A DNA stretch of 64,000 nt. Source: Sclerodactyla briareus (lineage: Eukaryota; Echinodermata; Holothuroidea; Dendrochirotida; Sclerodactylidae). Below the pieces are notes generated by a model that saw nothing but the letters and a program-made list of their open reading frames with translations, was not told where the DNA came from and ran no database searches. The position numbers were made by a program, and so were the translations under genes. The stretch spans positions 228,013 to 292,012 of the forward strand of contig JAODTK010005398.1 in NCBI GenBank assembly GCA_026419785.1, written 5' to 3'. This document shows, in pieces, positions 12,729 to 23,060 of this stretch (position 1 is the stretch's first letter; each line of letters starts with the position of its first letter).

Positions 12729-13155
12729 TCTATTATTATTTTATTCAACACCGGCCGCATACTCTTCTCCAACCTAAACACGGGCGTTGATTTTCTGAAC
12801 ATGTTTCTCAATGCAACGATTACGGCCAACCATTGAAACTTCACAATTGGCAGGTTTTGGGATTTAATTATTAGCAAAATACTGGACATGTCAAAGGTTT
12901 AAACATGTACATCTGTGTTCAAATAGTTGCTGGTCCTGGCCGTTAAAATGGAGACAATCTGTATAACCAATCTCATCCCTAGTGTTTGAAACAGTTTATG
13001 ATGTGGTTTGGAACATTATTTGAATCGACTAACACTGTCCTCTTCTCTCCATTATCGGGCTAAAAACCGGTAAGATTGCAGGAATATCCCCGGAATCCGA
13101 TTACAAATACCAACGCGGGGGCGCGATAAACGTCCCCACCCCCGCCCGGCCCGCC

Positions 13156-13304
13156 GTGCAGGTAAACGGCTCCATTGAAATAACGATGAGCGATTTTTTA
13201 GACTCCGCCCGCCCGCCCGCCCGTCCGCCCGCGTGCCTGAAACAGGTGGGCGGCGGCGTCTAAAATCGCTCACCGTTATTTTCAATGGGCGTTTCCTGCA
13301 CGCG
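13156..13304. repeat. GC-rich foldback, arms of about 60 bp
   Basis: The left arm starts gtgcaggtaaacgg and includes aacgatgagcgatttttt. The right arm includes aaaatcgctcaccgtt and ends gcgtttcctgcac. The loop is a cgcccgcccg run. The same gcgatttta-agac-cgccgc motif is the left edge of the adjacent element at 13355, so this is probably a pair of element termini abutted head to head. A stable hairpin is expected. Confidence 0.75.
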
Positions 13305-13354
13305 AGCGGGCGGGCGGGCGAGCGGGGGCGTTTTCCCTCCTCGAATCGGTCTTA

Positions 13355-13935
13355 GCGATTTTAGACTCCCGCCGCGTGCCCCGTGGTATTCGTAATGATT
13401 TCCGATGATTCCCTGAATCTTACTGGCTTGTATCCCAATAGGCGAATAGAGAACAAGTTAATGTTTCAATCATGTTCCAAGCAACACTCCTACTGTTTCA
13501 ACACTCGTAAGAGATCTTTCATAAAAAAAAAAAATTCAATTTCTACTGCCGGACCTCTATATTTGAACACATATCGCATGTTTAAAACTTGACGTGTTTT
13601 TAAGTTTATGCTAATTAAATTGTCAAAACCTGGCAATTGTAAAGTTAATTGTATTAATTTAAATTTGTATTTAGGCCGCAATCGTTGACATTTAGAACAA
13701 TGGTTTTAAGAAACTAAACAACGGTGTTAGGTTTAAACACTCGTAGCCTGTATGCGTCGGTCGTTTGTTGAATAAATAATAATAATAATGATAATAACAA
13801 GTAATAAACAATGATAACGAAATAATAATACCCGGTTCTTATATAGCGCATATACACACTAGTGGAAATGGGTCACTCGCGTTGTCTGCGTGCCCGCCAG
13901 CCCGCCCGCCCGCCCGCGGCCGCGTGCATGGAAAC
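13355..13935 (+). mobile_element. Transposon-like element, copy 2, without the satellite array
   Basis: Same family as 9445-12250. Here aatttgtatttaggccgc runs directly into catttagaacaatgg, where copy 1 has more than 2 kb of tandem repeats. It includes an AAT-rich stretch and the phrase cggttcttatatagcgc, and ends in a cgcccgcccg run followed by gcatggaaacgcggctt. No coding region is visible. Confidence 0.65.
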
Positions 13936-15400
13936 GCGGCTTAAGTGTATCCTGAGTTGCAAATGTCGAGATCACAAAACACAGGAGCGTGGGAAGACAG
14001 GAAATGTTGGACAACGGTTTGGAGTTTAGAAAAATAAATTAAATGGGGCAAGCATACCGCTGATACAATTTAAGGCTTTGCTCACGGAGTTGTTTCTTTC
14101 ACCGACACTGAAAAACATGAACTTTGTATTACTTATTGAAAGTGAAAGTTCGCTGTGAGAATAATACCGAAGAGGTGAGTGTCGTCAAATGTAGTGTTTT
14201 GTGTTTGAAAAACCCTGGTAAATGAACTCGAACTTTCCTTCATAGCGAGACCAATAGAAACACGCTACTGTACAGCGTCAAGGGCCCAATTATTAAAATT
14301 CGCTATCAGTATTGTACGGTGTTCAACAAAATCGAGTTTAGCTATTTGTCGGCCTCGCTTTCATTTAGACAATGTGAAGAGGCCAAACAGATTACAGAGT
14401 TGCATGTGACAAGTTATTCCTGCAACGATTTTGAATGAAATTTTTGAGAGCCAGTTACGAGTCCACTACCATTTCTCCCCAAGACAACTCAGGTCTGGCG
14501 GATGAAACTGGTTTCCCGGTTTGGATATTTTTACTCATTCGAATTGATCGAGAACTTTTAACGACGCAGAGAGCTTCTAGTGTAATGTGGTACAATTAAG
14601 GTTTATTTTATCTCCTAAAGAGTCTAAAAAGAATTGCCAAAGGTCTGCCAGTCGGTGTCTAAACGTGTCTAAATGTAGACGTGCCATACGTTACCCGTCA
14701 TCAGTCGCCAGTCACCAGTCGCCACCTATACCCACGAACTGCGCGAGACAAGCTAAATGGTTTTATTGCTTGACTTCTGATGTGAAAAACGCATATAAAT
14801 AATAAATAAATTTAACTTGTATCTGGGGCCAAGAGTCGTGAAGACAGGAAGGTGGTCATTTTCCTGATGACAAAAATATTTCTCCGATTCGTAAAAAGTG
14901 GTTTATTTCCCCTATTCCCCAGCTACAATGCGGTATATATTCCATCTCCGATGTTTCTATTTCCCATTGCTATACCACATTTCCCCCCTGTTCGTTCCTA
15001 TTCGTTTCCTCCGTTCGCCAACCTCGGCTACCTTCCCGATATCCCCAGATTGTCTTACCGAGTGAGGATCGTCAAGAGGGGGACTGTTTGTCGGGTTCCT
15101 AGTTCCTACCCCCTGGCCTGCAGGTACTCTCATACATACAAGTTGAATACTTGTCCACGAAACATGACTTCGAGCGAGGGCCACAAAAACACCAATACAA
15201 TATTCAATCGATATAGCCCCTCGAAGAGACGAAAAAATAGGTCTAGGTCTTCGAACCCGAGGACATGAAACTTTCAACAGTCGGATCAATGCTGACCTTA
15301 CTAGGCAAAGACTGCGAGAGAATGTCAGTCACCACGGCTGACAAGAGTTCTGGTTTCTCCAGAAACTAATTCTTAGCAGATATCAGTTCAAGTCGGGAGT
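13936..15400. other. No recognisable gene
   Basis: Anonymous sequence. Open frames at 14852-15268 (+) and 14957-15289 (-) overlap each other and have no motif I know. The plus frame ends in a basic, serine-rich stretch (SPSKRRKNRSRSS) that could be a cytoplasmic or nuclear tail, but no splice context supports it. Confidence 0.4.
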
Positions 15401-15403
15401 TGT

Positions 15404-15620
15404 GTGACAAACCGACAAGATCAGCAATATCTTGGACTGGAATATGAGAACTTTAACAGTGCACGCTTTCAGTTGGGAAATCTAAGCACCAATTCGAGCA
15501 GTGATATTGAGACCAAGTTATCAGTCGATAAGGGCAGGGGAAGTTGTAAGGACCATTTCAACCAACAGGTTATTGCGAAAGCGTATATCGATCATGGACC
15601 GGATGGAATCATGTGTATCT
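15404..15620 (+). CDS. Anonymous open frame, possible cytoplasmic-tail exon
   Basis: I do not recognise this product. The frame gives a polar, acidic peptide of about 70 residues with two tyrosines in signalling-like context (QQYLGLEYENF) and an asparagine/serine-rich stretch. Such composition is common in receptor cytoplasmic tails, and an immunoglobulin exon lies about 530 bp downstream on the same strand. The order (tail before Ig) argues against one gene, unless it is the end of an upstream gene. No strong splice acceptor is visible. Adjacent frames at 15501-15761 and 15683-15886 overlap it without known motifs. Treat as weak: it may be chance. Confidence 0.2.
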
Positions 15621-15889
15621 AACTTCAATATGATGGACAGCGAAGACTTCTCGTGGATACGACATAAACACAGCAAAAGAGCATGTTTTCACCGGGGGAA
15701 AACGATAGTGAAATGCATATTGCCAAGATTGCGAATGTGCTCCGAAGAAGCAATATTCTAGTAACTGGCTTTCTTAGGACATCATTTAGTATCCTTCCCT
15801 TGCAGGTTGACATAATCGCTGAGCCGATAATTGCCCTATCTAATGCACGGCAAGGGTGCAGACCTGGGAACTTCCCGTTATCGTAAGCT

Positions 15890-16112
15890 GCGAATCCTTA
15901 CCATGTGCACGGTGAAAGGCAATGCTTCATTGGCAGTACATTGATGTAATGTAGGGGTAATCCATAAGCACCAGACTGCAACTTGTAAATTGCTACCCCT
16001 CGTGTGTCTCTGCTCCAAATCCTATGGACACGTACTTTCTTTGGGAGGACGGACGGGATTCGAAACCCCAAATCTCGAGTGGGAGGCCGGACCCTATCAC
16101 AGACGCCCACCA
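15890..16112 (-). mobile_element. tRNA-derived SINE fragment, same family as the 2.0 and 6.2 kb units
   Basis: On the minus strand a tRNA-like head lies near 16112-16050, with the B-box-like ggtttcgaatcccgtcc. The body shares attgctacccctcg and a tctctgctccaaatcc-like segment with 2180-2230 and 6350-6400 (cgcaattgcctacccctcg, atccctgct). It ends near the probable first intron position upstream of the Ig exon at 16154, so it sits in an intron or at its edge. Confidence 0.5.
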
Positions 16113-16153
16113 TCAATATATTTGTAAGATTATTACTTTCTTTATCATTCAAG

Positions 16154-16464
16154 GTGACCAATACCTCACTCTTAGCCAGGGCCCAACCGACAAAATATTC
16201 GAGGAAGATTCGGTTGCCGATTCGAATAGCTCTCATCAGGTCACCTTTGATTGTTCGACCACTGGCAACCCCAAACCGGAGATAACGTGGACAAGGAACG
16301 GTAACCTGATCAAGGAAGGGGAAGGCGCCAAATACCAAGTCACCGAGGAGGGAGCGCTGGTGATACACGACCCTGTAAGGGAGACCACGGGGATCTCTTC
16401 AGATGTAAGGCGGTGAATGCATTCGGGGCCCTGCTCAGTCGAGAGGCAACCTTGGAGATTGCTT
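16154..16464 (+). CDS. Immunoglobulin I-set domain exon of a cell-surface protein
   Basis: The exon encodes nearly one whole Ig domain. It shows the B-strand cysteine (VTFDCSTTGNPKPEI), the core tryptophan (TWTRNGNLI), an E-strand (GALVIHDP), the DxGxxxC motif as DHGDLFRCKAVNAFG, and a G-strand ending ATLEIA. These are the hallmark residues of I-set domains in adhesion molecules and receptors. A pyrimidine-containing acceptor (tcattcaag) precedes it and a GTGAGC donor follows. Both edges are phase 1, the usual pattern for a shuffled Ig exon. The length is 311 bp. A one-base slip just before DHGDLF breaks the frame, and restoring one base would give 312 bp, a multiple of three, so a sequencing error is likely. 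No other domain of the same gene is adjacent. The parent protein cannot be named. Confidence 0.85.
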
Positions 16465-16469
16465 GTGAG

Positions 16470-17985
16470 CATATTTTTCAGTCGAAACAAATACTCGAAT
16501 AATTCCTGTCGTCCTTCGGTAAGCGTTATTGTTCTGGAGTCAGGGAATCGTTCCTCTGCCAACATATAATCATCTGGCCTATTCCGAATCGACGTCCGGC
16601 TGCCGATTTCAATTACCAATATGTTGCCGCACTTTTGATACGACTCGAACATGGAACGATTGAATTATTAGACTAAAAAGGTATCAGCATTAGTTCTCCC
16701 ACATTATTTAAAGTGTAGGCCTTACTATTATTAAGATGGAATTTGTTTGGTGATTTTCTATCTTGGTGAGAGGTGGACAATACCCCGAGACGTTTACCAA
16801 GAGAGCACACGTGAATCGGTCTGTTAGGTCTCACGGCCAGAGTGTAACTAACTGGCTCGTCGTGTATTAACAATAGGAGCAGGAGGGCATACAATTAAAG
16901 GAGCGTATATACAATAGGTGTAGGTATGCTGCTGGATAATATGTTATTAAAGGGCAAGGCTAGCGTATATTGGTCATGCGATTGCATGAAGACGGGGTTG
17001 CAAGTAACTTCGAGATATAACAGGTGACAATGAGAATTCAGCTTGGATTATGTCAGTCAAATTGTGTAGTCAAACGTAGGCTGATGAAGATACATTCTGA
17101 CATTAATAAATTTGACAATCACAGTATTTATTGGACTATATAGTTAATACTATACTGGTCCCCTGTAGTGACGGACAACTGAGAGAATTACTTAATTTTT
17201 CAAAGGGTTCCAAATAACAACACACACATAAAACACATGAAATACATCCGAATGCTACAGTAGGGTGTGTAGTATATGATAGATCGATCGACTCACAGAA
17301 TGACGAGTTCAAACAGAGATTTCAAGATTTCCCAGGCCGCCACGTCGGTGACAGAACCCGAGAGAACTCGAGTTAGAACCAGTCTATTGCACGGAAACTT
17401 TTTAACAATGGAGATACTGTGCAGTCTTAGCCATGCATGATCCATATGCAATTTTCATACTATTCACGAGTTCAATATTCGAGACCCCTCAAAGGAAATA
17501 AAAATGAGAACACACGACCCTTTAACTCTTTAACTTAACTTTCTTTAACTTAGTTTAGGCCACGCCCCATCGATGAAGTTCGTCTTAGTTCGCCATAGGT
17601 AGCCTAACCTAGTTAAATCTGATATTTGTGATACAGCGTGGCAGGAGTGAGGTTCGGTGATGAAAAATGGTGAAATTTCTCGAGACTTCTGAGCCGTATT
17701 GAGGCCTATTTGAAATCTATCTTATTCACAGTGATACAAGATTTAGGATTCCTTCATTCGGCCATGCTTTGTGTAAGTACACTAGTAATCGGCCAATTTT
17801 GCAGGAGATAATTCCTCCCTTCACTAGTTTCGCGAGAATGTTCTATTCCTGATTTGATCTGATTAGATTCCGGGTTCAGAAATCTAAGTAATACTCATCT
17901 AGGAACCCTGGCCCTATTGATCGTGGATGAGTACCGGCGATAATCGCCTTCTTCTTCTGACTAAGTGCCTCAGATGATAACGAGG
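16470..17985. other. No recognisable gene
   Basis: Probably intronic or intergenic. I see no open frame with known motifs and no clear repeat, only a short run of ttaac/ctttaac repeats near 17520-17555. Confidence 0.4.
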
Positions 17986-17989
17986 CAGG

Positions 17990-18335
17990 GTGTTAGCCAA
18001 TTACCAACCTCCGGCGAACCGCCATTTTACGTCCCCAGCAGTGAAGGACTATCAGGAACGACCACTTTCTCGGAACCTGGAGGAGCGGAAGTTCAAGTTC
18101 AAACGCGACTGCTAACAGCCGACAGACGAGACTTATTGCAAATATCCCGTAACAATCCCAGACGAAACCCAGAAAATCCACGCTATCACAGCGGAACCAC
18201 ATAGAGTGAAGACCAAGACCTCGCCATCGCAACTGCAAGTGCAGCCATCTATGGAAAACCGTCCGGTGACTGCTGGAATCCGAACCCGGAAAAATTTTGT
18301 TGTAAAGGCAATGATTACCACTCACCATTCATACG
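17990..18335 (-). mobile_element. tRNA-derived SINE, about 340 bp
   Basis: Read on the minus strand from about 18335, it starts with a tRNA-like head (gtggtaatcattgcc as A box, gggttcggattcc as B box). The body contains the complement of ccatcgcaactgcaag, and the distal part the complement of ctttctcggaacctggagg. Related copies occur at 40805-40990 (distal part only) and 44950-45170 (head part), which together define the family. Confidence 0.65.
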
Positions 18336-18569
18336 GTGATCTCTATTGGCATCCTGTGTTGCTATAGTGACATTCGATAGAGAAGCGGTGTCCGCTATTC
18401 ATGCAGTTGTCCGGGACTATCCAGGTATACTATACCAGACTATCAGCGTGGTTTCTAGTACTAGTAATTACCTAGTATCAATATACTATGCTGGTTAACA
18501 CCCGGAGATGGCTGAAATAACTGCTTAGAGTAGATGACCAGTTCGTCCCAGTATGTTCTCCTCGTTCCA

Positions 18570-18606
18570 CGCCCCCCCCTCCCCCCCCCCCCCCCCCCCC
18601 CCCCCC
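18570..18606 (+). repeat. Poly-C tract of about 35 bases
   Basis: An almost pure cytosine run interrupted by single thymines near its start. It is the longest homopolymer-like tract in the window and is likely inaccurate in length. Confidence 0.9.
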
Positions 18607-18938
18607 ACAGACGTGAACTCGTCCTCGCTAGTCCCGGAAACAGTGAGTGTTCAAGCCAACAGAGGAAGATGGTCTGTCGTGTGAGCCCCCGGATGCATAC
18701 CCAGGTAAACAATATATATATAAGCTGCCTTGATTTGATGAAGAGTCGTGTAGAACTAAGGCCTAGTCTGGATATCAGGCTCCGAAGCTAAAACTCAGAG
18801 TACGAGTGACGTTACGACTTACGAGAGACTTCTACGTTAAGATTATCTAGACTCGACTGAGGCCTTGGCCTATAGGTTCCCAATAGTGAATTTTACAGTA
18901 TATTGGTCATACGACACATTGTTTTTCATCTGACCCAG

Positions 18939-19308
18939 ATCAAAAGATGGTTTGGTTTAGTTTGAAAGGGTTAGAAAGGTGGTTCCCCATGACGACCCAG
19001 AACCACAGCAACAAGAAGACGAAAAACATATTTCAAAAAATTCGCCAAAAAGTCAAAACTGTTCTTGGAAGCATTAACACTTGCAGACCAAACAACACCC
19101 ACAACGAGGCAATGATCATCGATCACTCTTCGCGATAACAAATATTCCCGAATGTGTAATCTGCAACGTTTGCCATGAATATGAGAAGAAGGCCCATATT
19201 AGTGGTAACGCTGGAAAACTTGTAGAAGTAGTCGAACGAGAGGGCATCGAAGCTATGGACAATTCTGAAAAACCAGAATCAAATCACCCCCACCCGAATT
19301 CGCCATAG
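18939..19308 (+). CDS. Candidate 3' coding exon, unknown product
   Basis: I do not recognise this product. A reasonable acceptor (tttttcatctgacccag) precedes a frame beginning KMVWFSLKGLERWF and continuing with a basic segment (NKKTKNIFQKIRQK). After one apparent frame slip near 19130 the reading continues as a charged peptide (IPECVICNVCHEYEKK, later EREGIEAMDNSEKPES) to a stop at about 19308. The second part has four cysteines or histidines in a CxxCxxCH arrangement, but this does not fit a zinc motif I can name. Composition resembles a receptor cytoplasmic tail. It lies about 2.5 kb downstream of the Ig exon at 16154-16464 on the same strand, so it could be the same gene. This is inference only. 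Confidence 0.3.
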
Positions 19309-19439
19309 CTCTATTGTTGTCATATCATAACGTTCTCATCTTTCCTCATACGAAGAATCACGCAGGCAGTAGGCCTATATCACTCTAAGTAGCTTTCCTT
19401 TGAACGTTCACAATTAGCGACTTGATTTCGCAAGATAGG

Positions 19440-20010
19440 GAATGCGCACTTGCACACAGTTGCTGATTTCATAGCAAGCCTCCACTCACTCATTGAAAGT
19501 TTCCAATGTAGAATCGAGATACACGCCAAGTTCTTCTTCTGAATTTACAACATGAATTCCCGATCAGTGTCAGTAAACAAAAGGCGTAGTTGTTATGATA
19601 CCCGATATGTACCACTTCACATTCATCGGCGTTGAACAACATCGGGAGCTTTGGTCCAAATTCCTTCAGTTGCAACTTCATCATTCGAAATCACTTCCCG
19701 ATAAAACTTCAGATTGCAAGAGCCATCGAGATCATCAGTATAGGCCAAAAAGAGTACGGGATGAATAACGGGTCCCTGGGTAACACCACTATTATGACCT
19801 TCTGCAAGGTAGAGAAACGTCACTAATGAGGACTCGGTGTACTCCAACTCTAGAAGATTAGTCGATCACTAACGTTTTTCTGAAGCCATGTTGAGACTCA
19901 CGAATCAGACTAGTCATTAAAATATTTTACCATGTGATCTCTAATCATTTATTCCATCACTTTGCAAACTAGATTGCAATTTGTATTACGAGATGAAACG
20001 AGTATCTTTC
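19440..20010 (-). mobile_element. LINE reverse transcriptase fragment (CR1/Jockey-like)
   Basis: Minus-strand frames give, in order, a segment like the RT finger (MIRDHMVKYF, then ESQHGFRKN), the palm entry (SGVTQGPVIHPVLFLAY then TDDL), YREVISND, and the thumb-side segment MLFNADECEVVHIGYHN. These match non-LTR retrotransposon RT blocks. The active-site FADD box that should lie between the TDDL segment and YREV is missing, and several frame changes occur, so this is a dead copy. It lies about 360 bp from the TIR exon on the same strand, probably inside that gene's intron. Confidence 0.8.
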
Positions 20011-20367
20011 TGAGAAAAATTCCCCCCCAGAGGACCACTCAATCTGTGATCTATACTTATTTCGTGCTACGAGTTGTGTCTCTATATCTCCCAAATAATC
20101 TACGTAATTACAAATATAAGACAATATATGTTTTATTTTAACACCCCTTCCCTCCACAGTGTGGGAAATTGAACATCAGCTCCCCCCACATCCGCGCTCC
20201 ATCTTCCTGACTTTTCTTTTTTCTTATTAAACCCCATATTTCCGCCCCCCTTTCCTCCCATCATATTTGGCTACTTCCGTGCTTAATCGAGTCAGAAACT
20301 TAAACCTTCTCCTCTAGAGTAGAGTAGTGATAAGAAAGGGTTGAGGGAGAATGAAACAGACAATTAC

Positions 20368-20689
20368 CAGCAAATGACTTTAGGGGGAACAGGCAAACTC
20401 CGCCCGGAGTCAGAACTGAAGAGAACTTAATGTTGAGATCCCTAGACATGTCTTCACTATCGCTGATCGTACTACTCGTCACTGAATCTATCACGGGACC
20501 AATGCTGTATTTAACTTTCTGCTTATCTCCAACATATATAAAAAACGCATCATAACGCAACATATCTTCACCAAGGAACCCAGATATTCCATCCAAATCC
20601 GCCTTCCGAAAACAAAGAATGAGTTCTGAACTTCTGAATTCCGGAAAATAAACATAGAAAGCTACAGCATACAGCATCGTGATCACAAG
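20368..20689 (-). CDS. TIR-domain exon of an interleukin-1-receptor-like protein
   Basis: The frame runs from the end of a hydrophobic segment (LVITMLYAVAFYVYF) into a juxtamembrane part (SSELILCFRKADLDG), then LRYDAFFIYVGDK, which is TIR box 1. It continues to LNIKFSSVLTPGG, which aligns by eye with the box 2 region (YKLCIFERDxxPGG) of IL-1R family TIR domains. The order ELILxFR, an acidic spacer, then YDAFxxY is characteristic of the IL-1R/IL-18R juxtamembrane-TIR junction, rather than of Toll-like receptors in general. TIR domains signal through MyD88-type adaptors. An acceptor (gctcggtgacag) precedes and a donor (gctg then GTAATT) follows. The exon is 322 bp, entering at phase 0 and leaving at phase 1. 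The rest of the TIR domain (box 3) should lie in a further exon at lower coordinates, which I could not find. A diverged or dead copy is possible. Confidence 0.6.
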
Positions 20690-20939
20690 CTGTCACCGAG
20701 CTAACCAAAACTTTCTACATTGTCCACTGAACAAGCATCACTACTCAAGACTAAATCCGTATTATGTTTCCTGGTAGGGAATTGTATATGTTCCTACACG
20801 CTGAGAAAGGGAACAGTCCTGGGTGACATTGCCACTGCCACTCAAGGGCTTAAATCGGGGGGGGGGGGGGAAATGTGAAAATAGAATTCGGTCTCTGGCT
20901 ACAAAAAGTTGGTCTCCGCTCGAGTTAGGTGAAACATTA

Positions 20940-21183
20940 ATTGATTTATAGCCATGACCACGTATTTTCTAACTAAGAGGTGCCTCTGCCTAATGATGAC
21001 TGTACCAATAACTTCGGCATCGAGTGAGAGAAGTTTCTCTAAGCTTAAACTAGTGAAGACGTTTTCTTACGTTTTGTCATGGGCCAAGACCGGCTACGGG
21101 ACCTATTGACACTGGCTTGTGAGCGTGATCTCACAGATGGCATTGACTTGGATGTAATTGTTGATCGGTGGGCAGACTGCTAA
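20940..21183 (+). pseudogene. hAT transposase, C-terminal dimerisation region
   Basis: A frame from about 20961 reads TYFLTKRC, then PITSASSERSFSKLKLVKT, the hallmark of the hAT C-terminal dimerisation domain. After a one-step frame slip it continues MGQDRLRDLLTLACERD, then DLDVIVDRWADC and a stop at 21181-21183. This is the expected end of the protein. The catalytic part is not visible upstream, so it is truncated. Long G runs at 20861 and 21541 and the motif caggggggtggcgccggcgg at about 21518 may be element ends. Confidence 0.85.
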
Positions 21184-22940
21184 GTTTGATCGCCTTATCA
21201 GTGTTGATAGGGGTGGTCACCGAATGGAGGTCTGCGTAAATAGGCAGCTTTTTCCCACATTATGTATGTGGAAATATACGTAAGTGCATTGGCTTTGTGT
21301 TCCCCTAATTTGCATGTCTAACTGAATGTTTGAATCGTTAGATAGGTCAATAATCTGAATCGTAGTGTATGTTGCAACAATGTGCATTCTGGAATTCCTA
21401 GTAGTGAAGAAAAGAGTTAAAGAAAAATGAAACTTGTTTCCACATAACATTGAATCATAATTACGATATATTCGTACCCACATGTAACTACATTCGAAAA
21501 ATCGACGTACACTTACAGGGGGGTGGCGCCGGCGGCAGCAGTGCCCCCCCCCCCCCCCCCTCGTCGGAGAAAGCGGAGAAACGTCGGGGAGAAAAGTAAG
21601 AAAAAAAATAGGTGCGTTCCGCACGTCCGGGGGGCAGGAAATTGATTTAATAAAATGGACATGGGCCTTGTTTTCAGACCCATCGGACAATTATTATATA
21701 TCGGTATCAGCTCTGGACTATGCAAGACCATGATGTGAATGTCAATTCTCCTCAGCCTTCCATGTACCCGTCATCATTATGTGAATTTAGGTTCAAGCAC
21801 GTGTCATAACTCATATCCAGCGTTTACAGCAATCTAGTAATCCTAATATGTTACCCAAATATGAATGCACAGGTTATTCATGTAGCTAGGTTACCGCCAG
21901 ACCGTGTTGACACAATTGATCTTAACACACAGTGAACGTAGTAGTCGGGAAAAAATGTTGGCAGAGAAATGAATATTTTTAGCTGCGGTAAGCAGCATAC
22001 AAGTCATCAGTCTCTCCGTCCGTCCGTTCGTTCGTTGTCCGTCCGTTTAGTTCGTCGTTTCTTCCGATCTCGTCTGTTCGTCACGTTATTGTAACTTCTG
22101 AACCGTACATGCGATCAGGTTTGTGAAAGTTGGTGATGGGTTGGATGAGAAGCAATGACACTGGCTAGGCTGAGTACATTTTTGTTTGCATAGTGTGACT
22201 AGATTTCAATTAAATCCAATTAGTCACCCCAATTTGTCACCCACAGCCCTTCCTATTGAACTCTCTGTGAGAAAGGTTTGTATACATTAATTCCCTCTAG
22301 CTTCAGGCATGACTGCTGGAATTGGGGGGACTGTTTAATTTGTCCGAGGTGGCTGGAATACGAGAATGGGGTGTTTCCAATGTTCACTGCTACAGGCCTA
22401 GGAGTTGTGCTGGGTACACATATAAAGTTGTTGGGTAACATATAGTATATACAGCCTAGGGAATGAGAGAGTGGGTACTTTGTGCTGGGCCACTGATAGC
22501 AATTAGTAGGCTAATGTAGTAGACATGTTCCAAGCCATTCCAAAGTTATGACAGATGTCAGTAAAGATCAATTGAATGTGAGCAAACAATAAATGTGGAT
22601 TGGTGAAGAACATATGCAGTGTATTCGCCACAGGAATTTTGCAGCTAGCAGACGTTCCGACTTGCGCTTGTTAATAGGTAATTCATGCTAGAATATCGTA
22701 CTAAGATAGCACCATTTTGCGTCTGAGGGGTTTTCAGGTTTGCAAAAATTCCCCCTCCCCTCAGACTTCTCCCCCAGATCAGTCTATCAACAAGATCACT
22801 AACGGAAACGAATCGGCCACCCAGTCTGCGGACCAGAAACCCCCCCGGACCCCATGGCACCGCCCCTGGTACAATACTGATAATAAGAATCGGTCTCACG
22901 AAAATCTTGTCGGTCTCAAATGATTCACACCCCCCTCGCA
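21184..22940. other. No host gene; probable hAT end and anonymous DNA
   Basis: Contains a possible hAT-type terminus at about 21518 (cagggggggtggcgcc-like followed by a C run), a short tccgtccgttcgttcg tetranucleotide stretch near 22015-22060, and G/C-rich patches near 22745 and 22840. The open frames here have no recognised motif. Confidence 0.4.
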
Positions 22941-22949
22941 TTTATGTTA

Positions 22950-23060
22950 TAAGCCCAGGCTAGTGCTACTACTACATCCAGACACGAATATCAGGGTATT
23001 TGAAATCCCCCATGATGGTTCTTGCGGGAACTTGTTGAGTATATCGGAATGATTGATGCT
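22950..23060 (-). mobile_element. Possible LINE endonuclease fragment
   Basis: On the minus strand the sequence encodes TIMGDFKYPDIRVW, which resembles the MGDFNYPDIDW block of CR1-like LINE apurinic endonucleases. Only this block is recognisable; flanking frames are broken. A nearby plus-strand open frame (23182-23376) has no known motif. Confidence 0.35.
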
